12,523 nucleotides of DNA, from positions 1-12,523 of the forward strand of contig JALSGW010000294.1 of assembly GCA_026982585.1 (NCBI GenBank), read 5' to 3'. The first letter of the stretch is position 1. The number at the start of each line of letters is the position of its first letter. Origin of the DNA: Alphaproteobacteria bacterium. GTDB taxonomy: Bacteria > Pseudomonadota > Alphaproteobacteria > Geminicoccales > Geminicoccaceae. Shown here one piece after another: positions 1 through 6,714 of the stretch. The position numbers and the translations under genes are program-made. The notes under the pieces were generated by a model. It was not told where the DNA came from, searched no databases, and worked only from the letters and a program-made list of their open reading frames with translations.

Positions 1-1309
1 AGACCAGCTCGTTGATTTCCTCGCGGTCGATGGCGATCGACATCGCCTCCCGGAAGCGCACGTCGCCGAAGATCTGGCGCAGCACCGGATCCTTGTGGGT
101 GACGTTGAAGGCGTAGAAGACGTTGGTGCCGAGCCCGGGCGCCAGTTCCACCGTGTAGTTGCCCTTGTCCTCGTTCTCCTTGAGGAGGGGGAAGTCCTCG
201 ATGAACAGCGCCTGCATCTTGTAGGTGACCTCGCCGTTCACCAGCTTGAGGTTCTGCACCTCCTTCTCGGGCACGTAGGTCTCGTCGATCTCGTCGATGT
301 AGGGCAGCTGGTTGCCGGCGGTGTCCACCATGAAGAAGAAGGGATTGGCGACGAGCCGTCGGCCGGTCGCCGTCTCCTCCACCAGGATGTGGGATTCGAG
401 CGTCGGCACCACCCGCGTGTCGGTACCCTTGAGGAGCGGCGAGGGCACGTCCTTCCAGTCCGAGCCGCCGTAGTAGTTGTTGACGAGCTCGGCCCAGTTC
501 TCGAAGCCGCGCTCCTTGGCCAGCTCGTTGGCCTTGGGATTGTACTTGATGTGCAGCTTGGCGAAGAAGTGCTTGGGCTGGAAGGGCTGGGCGTAGTCCA
601 CCGCGAAACGGTTGATGATGCCCGGCGACGGCACCGGGAAGGTCATGCGCACGGTGGTGGCGTCCAGGGCCTCCACCTTCATCGGCTGGCCGGCGAACAG
701 CCAGCGGCTCGGGGTCTCCGGATAGATCTCCTTGTTGAGGATCAGGTCCTCATACCAGAACACCACGTCCTCGGCGGTGAAGGGCTCGCCGTCCGACCAT
801 TTGTGGCCGGCCCGGAGCTTGATGGTGAGGACCGTGAAATCGTCGTTCCACGACCAGGACTTGGCCACGTTGGGCACCACCGTCTTGAGATCGTCGGCGT
901 AGCGGAAGAAGTTCACATGCCGCACCGACAGCAGGTCCGAGGTGCCGGCCTCGGTGGCCTTGGACAGACCGCGCAGCACGCCGCCGTAGCGGCCGATGGA
1001 TTCATAGGGGGCCACCACCAGGGGCTCGCTCGGAAGCCGCTCGGCCACCGGCGGCAGGGGATCGGGGTTGCCCGTAATGCGGCGGTTGAGCTCGCCGATG
1101 CGCGGGTTTTCCGAAAAGCTCAGCTTGCAGCCGGCCGCGGATTCGAACTCGGCGAGCTCGTACTGCTGCGGGAAGGCGCCCTTGATGCCCCGGTCCTCGG
1201 CCACCGTCACCGGCGGACAGGCCTGGGCCTGCACCCCCCGGCCCGACCACGGCAGGAGCAGCGCCGCCGCCGCGAGGACGGTGGCAAGGCGGAATGTGCC
1301 TGTGCTCAT
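1..1309 (-). CDS. ABC transporter substrate-binding protein, family 5 (partial, C-terminus beyond left edge)
   Basis: This is the periplasmic binding component of a peptide/oligosaccharide-type ABC importer. The ATG at 1309 opens 436 codons with no stop before base 1; complete family members of this type often exceed 600 residues, so the C-terminal part is missing. The N-terminus is a signal peptide: a short polar start, a hydrophobic core (LATVLAAAALLLPW) and an AQA-type cleavage site near residue 30. I see no lipobox. Family 5 features follow: RYGGVL near residue 105, then a stretch with SWSW..DFTVLTIKLR, KWSDGEPFTAEDVVFWYEDL, and a late segment VRFREAMSIAIDREEIN typical of the SBP_bac_5 core. 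A strong AGGAGGAGG lies six bases before the start. It follows the flavoprotein gene by 113 nt on the same strand, so it may be its own transcription unit. The permease and ATPase genes would be expected to the left. The substrate cannot be told from the sequence. Confidence 0.9.
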   Translation of the reverse strand, partial: MSTGTFRLATVLAAAALLLPWSGRGVQAQACPPVTVAEDRGIKGAFPQQYELAEFESAAGCKLSFSENPRIGELNRRITGNPDPLPPVAERLPSEPLVVAPYESIGRYGGVLRGLSKATEAGTSDLLSVRHVNFFRYADDLKTVVPNVAKSWSWNDDFTVLTIKLRAGHKWSDGEPFTAEDVVFWYEDLILNKEIYPETPSRWLFAGQPMKVEALDATTVRMTFPVPSPGIINRFAVDYAQPFQPKHFFAKLHIKYNPKANELAKERGFENWAELVNNYYGGSDWKDVPSPLLKGTDTRVVPTLESHILVEETATGRRLVANPFFFMVDTAGNQLPYIDEIDETYVPEKEVQNLKLVNGEVTYKMQALFIEDFPLLKENEDKGNYTVELAPGLGTNVFYAFNVTHKDPVLRQIFGDVRFREAMSIAIDREEINELV

Positions 1310-1315
1310 CCTGTG

Positions 1316-1324
1316 CCTCCTCCT
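1316..1324 (-). promoter_or_regulatory. Ribosome binding site of the substrate-binding protein gene
   Basis: Read on the minus strand this is AGGAGGAGG, six bases before ATG 1309. It is among the strongest Shine-Dalgarno matches in the window. It fixes the start codon and places the hydrophobic segment right at the N-terminus, as a signal peptide needs. Confidence 0.75.
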
Positions 1325-1336
1325 GGATCCCTGGCC

Positions 1337-1361
1337 GCCCCGCGTCGTCCGTGCGCGGGGC
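1337..1361 (-). other. GC-rich stem-loop upstream of the substrate-binding protein gene
   Basis: A perfect 8-bp inverted repeat (GCCCCGCG / CGCGGGGC) encloses a 9-nt loop. It lies between the flavoprotein stop (1423) and the binding-protein start (1309). No T-run follows it on the minus strand, so it is not a textbook intrinsic terminator. It could be a partial terminator or a processing/stability hairpin separating expression of the two genes. It may equally be chance in very GC-rich DNA. Confidence 0.35.
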
Positions 1362-1422
1362 TCTCGGACCGATCTTTGCCCGCTTCGGCAACGTCTGTCC
1401 AGGAGCAAGGCCGAAGCCGTGT

Positions 1423-2391
1423 TCAACGCCACCAGCGCCGGCGCAGCAGCGCGCGCAGGAGGCTTTTCGCCGAATGGCGCTCGAGCCCATCCAGGCGGTA
1501 GGGCGCGCGGCCGGCGATCGCCTCCGCGGCGCGCAGACCGCTCTCGATGGCGGGGCGGATACCCTCGCCGAGATCGCGGGTCGCAAGACCGGCGGAATCG
1601 CCGATCAGATAGGCGCCATCGCGCACCGGCGCGATGTTGGGGCCTGCGAGATGGTAGGTGTGCCCGCCCGGGCGAGGCGGCGGCGCATCGAGCCAGCCGC
1701 GGGCGATCAGCCGGTCCGCGAAACGCTGCCAGTGGCGCCAGATGTTGTCCTGGCGCGCCTTGAGGGCCTGGGCGAGGGCGCCGACGCCGATGTTGAGCCA
1801 GCCGTCGGCCTTGGGAATGTACCAGTAATAGCCCGGGAAACCGTCCTCGAAGAACCAGAAGTGGCAGTGGGGATTGCGGGCGGGATGGCGGAATTCCAGC
1901 TCGAGGGCGGTGATCTGGCGCTCCCGCTGGCGCAGCTCCAGGTCCCGGAACAACAGCCGGTGCACCGGACAGCGGCTGCCCCCGGCCCCCACCAGCCGGC
2001 GGCAGCGGAAGCGGTCGTCGATCACAAAGCCGTCGCCCTCGCGGCGGATCTCCCGCACCTCGTGGCGGATGAGCGGCGCGCCGCTGCGCTCCGCGAGCCA
2101 GTGGTCGAATTCGAAGCGCCGGATCGAGATCTGCGGGCTCGGCAGCATCAGGGATCCGCGCCGGAAGTGGAAGTAGAACCGGTCGATCCACAGCCAGCCG
2201 TGGGGATAGTCCCGCTCGCGCAGCCCGAGTTCGCGCGCCGCCTCCTGGGTCACGAGCCCGCCGCACAGCTTGTCGCGGGGAAAGGGTTCGCGGTCCAGGA
2301 GCAGGCATTCCACCCCGAGCTGGCGAAGACGCCAGGCGCAGCTCGCGCCCGCCGGACCGGCGCCGACGATGACGACCTCCACCTCCCTCAT
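1423..2391 (-). CDS. FAD-dependent oxidoreductase, geranylgeranyl reductase family
   Basis: This 322-residue flavoprotein belongs to the family that reduces isolated C=C bonds in isoprenoid or lipid chains (geranylgeranyl reductase, archaeal lipid reductases). The N-terminal dinucleotide-binding loop is GAGPAG (residues 10-15), followed by the family signature PRDKLCGG (38-45). The motif YYWYIPK with a following NIGVG is the family's substrate-domain signature, and the second FAD contact GDSAG begins at residue 264. It is shorter than many reductases of this family (often near 400 residues), mainly at the C-terminus, which ends in an Arg/Trp-rich tail. Its ATG overlaps the stop of the methyltransferase gene by four bases (ATGA), so the two are co-translated. 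A GGAGG/GAGGG stretch precedes the start. The natural substrate is unknown. The linkage suggests it reduces a product of the methyltransferase rather than chlorophyll or quinone chains. Confidence 0.88.
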   Translation of the reverse strand: MREVEVVIVGAGPAGASCAWRLRQLGVECLLLDREPFPRDKLCGGLVTQEAARELGLRERDYPHGWLWIDRFYFHFRRGSLMLPSPQISIRRFEFDHWLAERSGAPLIRHEVREIRREGDGFVIDDRFRCRRLVGAGGSRCPVHRLLFRDLELRQRERQITALELEFRHPARNPHCHFWFFEDGFPGYYWYIPKADGWLNIGVGALAQALKARQDNIWRHWQRFADRLIARGWLDAPPPRPGGHTYHLAGPNIAPVRDGAYLIGDSAGLATRDLGEGIRPAIESGLRAAEAIAGRAPYRLDGLERHSAKSLLRALLRRRWWR

Positions 2392-3737
2392 CGCACCCTC
2401 GCCTCCGGATGGGGAAAGAATTCAAGCTCCCCCTCCGCCCCCGCAAGCGGGCTCTCATAGAGGAAGGCGCGGCTGGTCGGATAGGCGTCGGCGCTTCGGC
2501 CCTTGGCGAAGACGATGTGGAAGAGGTCGAGGCCGGAGGCGAAGGTTTCCACCGTGCCGGAGAGATAGAGCGTCCAGATGCGGCGGAAGCGCTCGTCGAA
2601 CACCTCCGGATCGAGCGCCGCGATCTCCGGCCAGCGGCGCTCGAGATGGTCGAGCCAGGAGGAGACGGTCTTCTGGTAGTGCGGCCAGAGGTTCTCGAGA
2701 TCGAGCGCCGTGAGCCCGAAGCGGTCCATCATCCGGAGGGTGAGCGGCAGGCTCGGCAGATGGCCGCCCGGGAAGATGTATTTGAGGGTGAGATATTCGG
2801 TCATCTCCCGCACCATCTTGAAGGTGCTGGAGAGCACGCCGAGCCCGCCCGGCTTGAGGCAGACGCTGATGCTCCGGATCCAGTCCCGATAGCCGGTATA
2901 GCCGACGTGTTCGTACACGCCGATCGACACGTAGCGGTCGTAGCGCCCCGGCTCCTCGACGAGCTGCCGGTGGTCCTTGTCCAGGACCCGGATGTCGTGC
3001 GCCCCCCAGGCGGCGAAGCGCTCGCGCATATAGGCGTTCTGCCGCGGCACCGGATTGTAGACGGTGACCTTGCAGCCGTAGCGCTTGTGCATGAGCAGCG
3101 GCATGTAGCCCCAGCCGGCGCCCACCTCCACCACCTCGAGCCCGGGCCGGAGGCGGAGCTTGCGGCAGATGTAGTCGTAGTTCTGCACCTTGGCCCGGTC
3201 GAGGTCGGGGGTGTGCTCGGGCCAGTAGCCTTCGGAATAGCCGACGGTACGACCCAAGAGGTATTCGAAGAACTCCGGCTGGAGCCCGTAGTGGGCGATG
3301 GCGTTGGCCCGGGCGCGGGCGAGGCTGCGGTTGCTCTGCCTGAGCTCCTGGACGATCTGCTTGACCCGGACCAGCGGATTCTTGAGCAACAGGCCGGCCA
3401 GCGCGCCCTTGGCGTAACGGGCGCCGAGCACCTCGTGCCCGAGCTCGGCCAGCTTGACGATCGGCCGTTCGCCGAGCAGGTCGACCTCCTGGTCGACGTA
3501 GGCCTCGAACAGCCCCTGGTAGAAGTTCACCAGCGCCCGCCGCTGGGCCCTTGCGGTCTTGAACACGATGGTCACATCGGGCGCACCCGGCGGCGGGAAA
3601 TAGTCGCTCTTTTCGCCGTCCGCCCACACCACCCGCAGACGATGGCGGCGGCTTCTGCGGGTCACATAGCGGAAGATGCGATCGAGCCCGCTTCGCGCGA
3701 GCCGACCCGCGGCGCGGCGAAGACCGTCCTCCCTCAT
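2388..3737 (-). CDS. Cyclopropane-fatty-acid-synthase-like SAM-dependent methyltransferase
   Basis: This 449-residue protein is related to enzymes that move a methyl or methylene group from S-adenosylmethionine to the double bond of membrane-lipid acyl chains. Seen in order: an N-terminal domain of about 140 residues; HYGLQPEFFEYLL (149-161); the SAM loop VEVGAGWG (203-210); SIGVYEHVG (271-279); KYIFPGGHLPSLP (319-331); HYQKTVSSW (353-361); and the C-terminal RIWTLYLSG...FHIVFAKG. All are landmarks of the CFAS/mycolic cyclopropane synthase family. Residues known to bind the catalytic bicarbonate in that family are only partly kept: Glu276 and Tyr354 are present, while the Cys, His and Ile positions appear as Glu169, Ser303 and Thr305 by eye alignment. 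I chose ATG 3737 over an in-frame GTG at 3779, because a possible promoter lies between them and the extra 14 residues look unlike the family. It is first gene of a unit with the flavoprotein. Confidence 0.88.
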   Translation of the reverse strand: MREDGLRRAAGRLARSGLDRIFRYVTRRSRRHRLRVVWADGEKSDYFPPPGAPDVTIVFKTARAQRRALVNFYQGLFEAYVDQEVDLLGERPIVKLAELGHEVLGARYAKGALAGLLLKNPLVRVKQIVQELRQSNRSLARARANAIAHYGLQPEFFEYLLGRTVGYSEGYWPEHTPDLDRAKVQNYDYICRKLRLRPGLEVVEVGAGWGYMPLLMHKRYGCKVTVYNPVPRQNAYMRERFAAWGAHDIRVLDKDHRQLVEEPGRYDRYVSIGVYEHVGYTGYRDWIRSISVCLKPGGLGVLSSTFKMVREMTEYLTLKYIFPGGHLPSLPLTLRMMDRFGLTALDLENLWPHYQKTVSSWLDHLERRWPEIAALDPEVFDERFRRIWTLYLSGTVETFASGLDLFHIVFAKGRSADAYPTSRAFLYESPLAGAEGELEFFPHPEARVR

Positions 3738-3763
3738 CGCCCACGGCCCTTGCGGCCACCTGC

Positions 3764-3793
3764 AGACTAGCGAGCCCACGGCTCAGGGCACAA
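3764..3793 (-). promoter_or_regulatory. Candidate sigma-70-type promoter for the methyltransferase/reductase unit
   Basis: Read on the minus strand, TTGTGC (3793-3788) and TAGTCT (3769-3764) are separated by 18 bases. Each matches the consensus at about half its positions. Transcription would begin near 3757, leaving a leader of about 20 bases before ATG 3737. This supports the ATG over the upstream GTG at 3779. It was judged by eye only. Confidence 0.3.
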
Positions 3794-3850
3794 GCGTCCC
3801 CGATCCACGAGGGCCTGCTCACCGGCACGGTGCGTCGTCGCCGCCACGCC

Positions 3851-3879
3851 TTGCGGCTTTCGGCGTTTGGCGCGACAAT
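3851..3879 (+). promoter_or_regulatory. Candidate sigma-70-type promoter for the DnaJ-like gene
   Basis: TTGCGG (3851-3856) and GACAAT (3874-3879) have an ideal 17-base spacer. The -10 element matches TATAAT at four of six positions and the -35 keeps the TTG core. The expected start of transcription is near 3886, giving a leader of about 40 bases before ATG 3925. No heat-shock-specific element is evident. Confidence 0.4.
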
Positions 3880-3924
3880 CGCTTGTGTGGACCGCGACAG
3901 CAGCGTGGGGGTGTCGGGTCGGAC

Positions 3925-4809
3925 ATGGCGGGCTCGCTCTATGAGTTGCTCGGTGTCTCGCCCAAGGCGAGCGACGCGGAGATCCGCGCCGCCTACCGGA
4001 GGCTCGCAAAACGCTATCATCCCGATTTCAACCGCGGCGATCCCGGTGCCGAGGCGCGCTTCAAGCGCATCACCGCCGCCTACGAGATCCTCGGCGATCC
4101 CGAGAAAAGGCGGCGCTATGATCTGGGCGAGATCGACGAGGAGGGACGCGAGCGGGTGCGCGCCGAAGGGTTCTGGCGCGCGGGGCGCGGGCGCACCGGT
4201 TTCGCCTTCCAGGGCGGCGTGTTCGGCGGCTTCGAGGAGTTGATCCAGGAGATTTTGGCCGGAGGCGGGCGGCGGTCCGGCCATTCCCCCTTCGGCCGCG
4301 ATCGCGGCCGCAGGCCTGCGGAACGGCGGCTTGCGCTGGAGGTGGCGTTCGCCACCGCCGCCCGCGGCGGCCGCGTGCCGCTCACCCTGCCCTCGGGACG
4401 GCGGCTCGAGGTGACGGTGCCGCCGGGGACCGAGAGCGGCCGGCTGCTGCGCCTGCGCGGCCAGGGCGAGGCGGGGGAGGATGTGCTCGTGGAGGTGCGG
4501 GTGCGTCCCGACCCCAGGTTCTCCCGCCAGGGATGGGATGTGGTGGTCGATCAGCCGGTGCCGCTCCAGGTGGCGGTGCTGGGCGGCCGGCTGCGGGTGC
4601 CCACCCTGGACGGGGAGGTGCTGGTGACGGTGCCGCCCGGATCCTCCTCGGGACGCATGCTCCGGCTGCGCGGCAAGGGCATCGACGATCCCGCGGGACG
4701 GCGCGGCGACCAGCTGGTGCGGCTCCTGGTGATGCTGCCGGATGATCCGGAGTTGACCTCCCTGCTCGAGGAGTGGGCGAGGCGGCGCGAGCGCGCGCCG
4801 GCCGACTGA
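3925..4809 (+). CDS. DnaJ-like co-chaperone without zinc finger (CbpA type)
   Basis: This 294-residue J-domain protein would stimulate the ATPase of DnaK and deliver substrates to it in the cytoplasm. The J domain covers residues 1-65, with the essential HPD at 32-34 and the helix IV signature YEILGDPEKRRRYD (53-66). A short Gly/Phe-rich linker runs from about 88 to 126 (RTGFAFQGGVFGGF). No CxxCxGxG zinc-finger repeats occur. Two beta-sandwich substrate-binding repeats follow, at roughly 134-195 and 205-272, each ending in the same pattern: VTVPPGTESGRLLRLRGQG and VTVPPGSSSGRMLRLRGKG. This is the CbpA layout and length. ATG 3925 places the J domain at the very N-terminus; the frame is open further upstream, but that extension has no family likeness and overlaps the promoter. 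It is the only plus-strand gene, with no dnaK or grpE beside it, and converges on the lipid operon. Confidence 0.93.
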   Translation: MAGSLYELLGVSPKASDAEIRAAYRRLAKRYHPDFNRGDPGAEARFKRITAAYEILGDPEKRRRYDLGEIDEEGRERVRAEGFWRAGRGRTGFAFQGGVFGGFEELIQEILAGGGRRSGHSPFGRDRGRRPAERRLALEVAFATAARGGRVPLTLPSGRRLEVTVPPGTESGRLLRLRGQGEAGEDVLVEVRVRPDPRFSRQGWDVVVDQPVPLQVAVLGGRLRVPTLDGEVLVTVPPGSSSGRMLRLRGKGIDDPAGRRGDQLVRLLVMLPDDPELTSLLEEWARRRERAPAD

Positions 4810-4851
4810 GTGCGCCACGCGCCGCGCGCATCCTTCGCTCCGGCCGCGTCC

Positions 4852-4869
4852 ACCGCCCCCACAGGCGGT
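4852..4869. terminator. Weak bidirectional hairpin at a convergent gene junction
   Basis: ACCGCC and GGCGGT form a 6-bp stem with a 6-nt loop. It sits in the 59-nt gap between the DnaJ-like stop (4809) and the Tam41-like stop (4871-4869, which it touches). Its position suits a terminator for either strand, but there is no T-run on either side, so any termination would need other factors. Confidence 0.3.
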
Positions 4870-5789
4870 CAGCGAATGGCCCGCTCGCGCTTGAGACGCA
4901 GCACGAGCGGCAGCGCGGCGAGCAGCGGATGGCGCCGCTGGAAGGGGGTGAGCGCGAGCTCCCGGCCGCTGTGGCGGTGGATCTTCCAGGCCAGATAGTC
5001 CGCCCCGCCCTCGAAGGTGAAGGCGGCCTTGGCCAGCCGGGCGGCGGAGAGCAGCTTGCCCTCGAGCCGCCGCCAGCGCCAGTCGCCGGCTTTGAGGGCG
5101 ATGCGGCCGCAGCTGCGCTCGAGCATGTCGTAGAGAAGCTCGTAGCGGTGGCGGAAGCGCTCGAACAGCTGCACCGCCCGCTCGGGCTTCTCCACCCGAA
5201 GCTCGGTGCTGTAGGTGGCCCGGAACCCCTCGATCCAGAAGCGCCGCGCATCGCAGCCGGGCGGCAACAACGGCCGCACCGCCCGATAGAAGCTCACCAC
5301 CGCCCGCGCCAGCGCCCATTCGAGCCGCTGCCGCACCTCGGGGCCGCACACCCAGGCGAGCCCGACCGGCTGGGCGAAGCGCCCCCAGAAGTAGGGGTTG
5401 CGCACCTCGGGCGCGAGCTTCGCCTCGAACTGGCCGAGGGTCAACAGCGCGTATTTGGCGCGCAGCCGCTCGCCGCCGTGCTCCGCCTCCACGTAGTAGA
5501 CGTTCGGGGGCAGGAGACGGTTGAGGAGACGCGCGAGCCAGCCGTCGTGCAGGCGCCGGTAGTCGCTGCCGAGCAGATAGAGATCGGCGAGCGCGCGCGG
5601 GCTCCAGCCGTCGCGCAGGCAGCTGCCGTAGTAGAGCACCGCCAAAATGGCGTCGCCGTAGGCGGAGCGGGCCTGGTCGGCGAGCCGTCGCACCCGCTCC
5701 GGCACCGGCTCCCGCAATTCCCGGGCGATCAGCCGACGGATGCCCTCCACCACGGGATCGTCATACCCACAGGAAGCCGAGCCGCTCAT
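4869..5789 (-). CDS. Tam41/Mmp37-like phosphatidate cytidylyltransferase family protein
   Basis: This 306-residue protein is related by eye to mitochondrial Tam41, which makes CDP-diacylglycerol from CTP and phosphatidate using a nucleotidyltransferase fold. Matching blocks run in the right order. YYGSCLRDG (53-61) is the nucleotidyltransferase Gly-Ser motif. ADLYLLGSD (68-76) corresponds to the Tam41 D-x-x-F strand. Then come PPNVYYVEAE, AKYALLTLGQFEAKL (Tam41 has IKYGV.S...L..DL), and NPYFWGRFAQPV (Tam41: LY.AGRLQKPV). A C-terminal ATYSTELRVEKPERAV block corresponds to the Tam41 YS..FR segment. It is the last gene of the eight-gene run, and its start overlaps the end of the lipid kinase gene by 29 bases. 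That makes a kinase-to-CDP-lipid step likely, either on phosphatidate or on a phosphorylated ceramide-like lipid. The substrate is inference. A classical CdsA would be an integral membrane protein; this one has no clear membrane span. Confidence 0.75.
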   Translation of the reverse strand: MSGSASCGYDDPVVEGIRRLIARELREPVPERVRRLADQARSAYGDAILAVLYYGSCLRDGWSPRALADLYLLGSDYRRLHDGWLARLLNRLLPPNVYYVEAEHGGERLRAKYALLTLGQFEAKLAPEVRNPYFWGRFAQPVGLAWVCGPEVRQRLEWALARAVVSFYRAVRPLLPPGCDARRFWIEGFRATYSTELRVEKPERAVQLFERFRHRYELLYDMLERSCGRIALKAGDWRWRRLEGKLLSAARLAKAAFTFEGGADYLAWKIHRHSGRELALTPFQRRHPLLAALPLVLRLKRERAIR

Positions 5790-6714
5790 CGGCGCTGATC
5801 ACCACCTCCTCCTCGCGCGGACCGGTGAAGAACTCCCCGTCCAGCATCCACTGCGCGAGCCCGCGCACCGTCACCCTTGCCGCCCCGGTGCTGCCGTAGG
5901 CGGGGTCCGCGGGCCCCCTCCCTCGGTAGAGCAGGCCGGGCAGGGCTTGCAAGAGCCCCGGGGGTTCGCACGCCACCGCGGTGACCGCCAGCGCGCGGCC
6001 CTGGCGGTTCCAGAACGGCCGCGTGCGCAGCACCAGCCGGGTGAGGGTGGTGGCGAGCAGCAAGAGTTCCCGTCCCTCGCGCCACCTTCGGCCGTCCACC
6101 GCGATGGCAAGCTCGCCGCAGGCGAGCCCCGCCGCCTCGGGCCCCCGCATCAGCATCCGGGCCAGCAACACGAGAAGGGTGAGCAGGTGCGAGGTCTCGC
6201 CGAGGATGCCGCGGCGGTGGAAGCTTCCGGTGCACAGCCGCACCGCGTCCAACAATCCCAGCGCACCCAGGAAGAACCCCCGCTGGCCGGCGGGATCGCC
6301 GGCGCTTTGCACCCGCAGCACCGCGCGCTCGCGGATGCGGTGATGCAGCCCCTCCTCCCGCTCGAGCGCCCGCACCAGCCGCGCGAGCACCCGCGCCGGG
6401 CGGCCCTTGGGGCCGAGTTCGGCGGCGGTCATGTTGGCGGTGCCGCCCCGCAGCAGCAGCAAAGGCGGCGGTTCGGGAAAGGGCCGGTGGGCGAGCAGGG
6501 CGGTGACCAGCTTCTGGACCGTGCCGTCGCCGCCGTTGACGGCGATCAGCTCCACCTCCCGCCGCGCCAGCTCGGACAGGAGCGCCCGTACCTCCGCCCC
6601 CTCCTCGCGCACCAGCTGCACGATCTCGACCCGGCCCACCCGGCGCGGCCAGGCGGGCACCGCGCCGCGGTTGCGCCGGCTGGTGCGGTTGGTGATGACG
6701 CCGATGCGTCTCAT
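5761..6714 (-). CDS. Diacylglycerol/ceramide-kinase-family lipid kinase
   Basis: This 317-residue kinase belongs to the DAGK catalytic family (relatives: DgkB, YegS, sphingosine and ceramide kinases), which transfers ATP phosphate to a lipid hydroxyl at the membrane face. The N-terminal strand with N9 is followed by the nucleotide-binding GGDGT (61-65), the second signature GGTANM (90-95), and the C-terminal DGEFF segment that completes the active site. ATG 6714 overlaps the lptG stop by four bases (ATGA), and there is no separate Shine-Dalgarno, so translation is probably coupled. In this family bacterial ceramide kinase from Caulobacter (CpgB) is known to be a divergent member. The GNAT and hydroxylase genes in the same run favour a ceramide-like substrate here, but diacylglycerol or an unknown lipid alcohol remain possible. 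Confidence 0.87.
   Translation of the reverse strand: MRRIGVITNRTSRRNRGAVPAWPRRVGRVEIVQLVREEGAEVRALLSELARREVELIAVNGGDGTVQKLVTALLAHRPFPEPPPLLLLRGGTANMTAAELGPKGRPARVLARLVRALEREEGLHHRIRERAVLRVQSAGDPAGQRGFFLGALGLLDAVRLCTGSFHRRGILGETSHLLTLLVLLARMLMRGPEAAGLACGELAIAVDGRRWREGRELLLLATTLTRLVLRTRPFWNRQGRALAVTAVACEPPGLLQALPGLLYRGRGPADPAYGSTGAARVTVRGLAQWMLDGEFFTGPREEEVVISADERLGFLWV

Larger units (their letters stand above)
3738..3924. promoter_or_regulatory. Divergent intergenic promoter region
   Basis: These 187 bases separate the start codons of the methyltransferase (minus) and the DnaJ-like gene (plus), and are the longest non-coding stretch in the window. They must hold promoters for both directions; my best candidates are listed separately. 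A short dyad (CACCG, three bases, CGGTG) sits at 3820-3832 near the middle and could be an operator, though it is too short to be convincing. I see no small gene here. Confidence 0.6.

Noticed and set aside
95..1501. 468-codon plus-strand open frame opposite the substrate-binding protein gene
   Set aside because: It is an antisense shadow with His/Gly/Val-rich composition. The minus strand encodes a clear signal peptide and family 5 binding-protein motifs.
3676..3924. N-terminal extension of the DnaJ-like protein
   Set aside because: The in-frame residues upstream of ATG 3925 lack family likeness and run through the divergent promoter region into the methyltransferase start.
2455..5349. 964-codon open frame on the minus strand running under the methyltransferase, the DnaJ-like gene and the Tam41-like gene
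   Set aside because: It crosses three recognisable genes in wrong frames or the wrong strand, and its translation is Arg/Ala/Gly-rich without domains.
4869..5789. Reading the Tam41-like gene as a toxin-antitoxin minimal nucleotidyltransferase
   Set aside because: The GS motif alone fits, but the protein is far too long, lacks a HEPN partner, and matches Tam41 in further ordered blocks.
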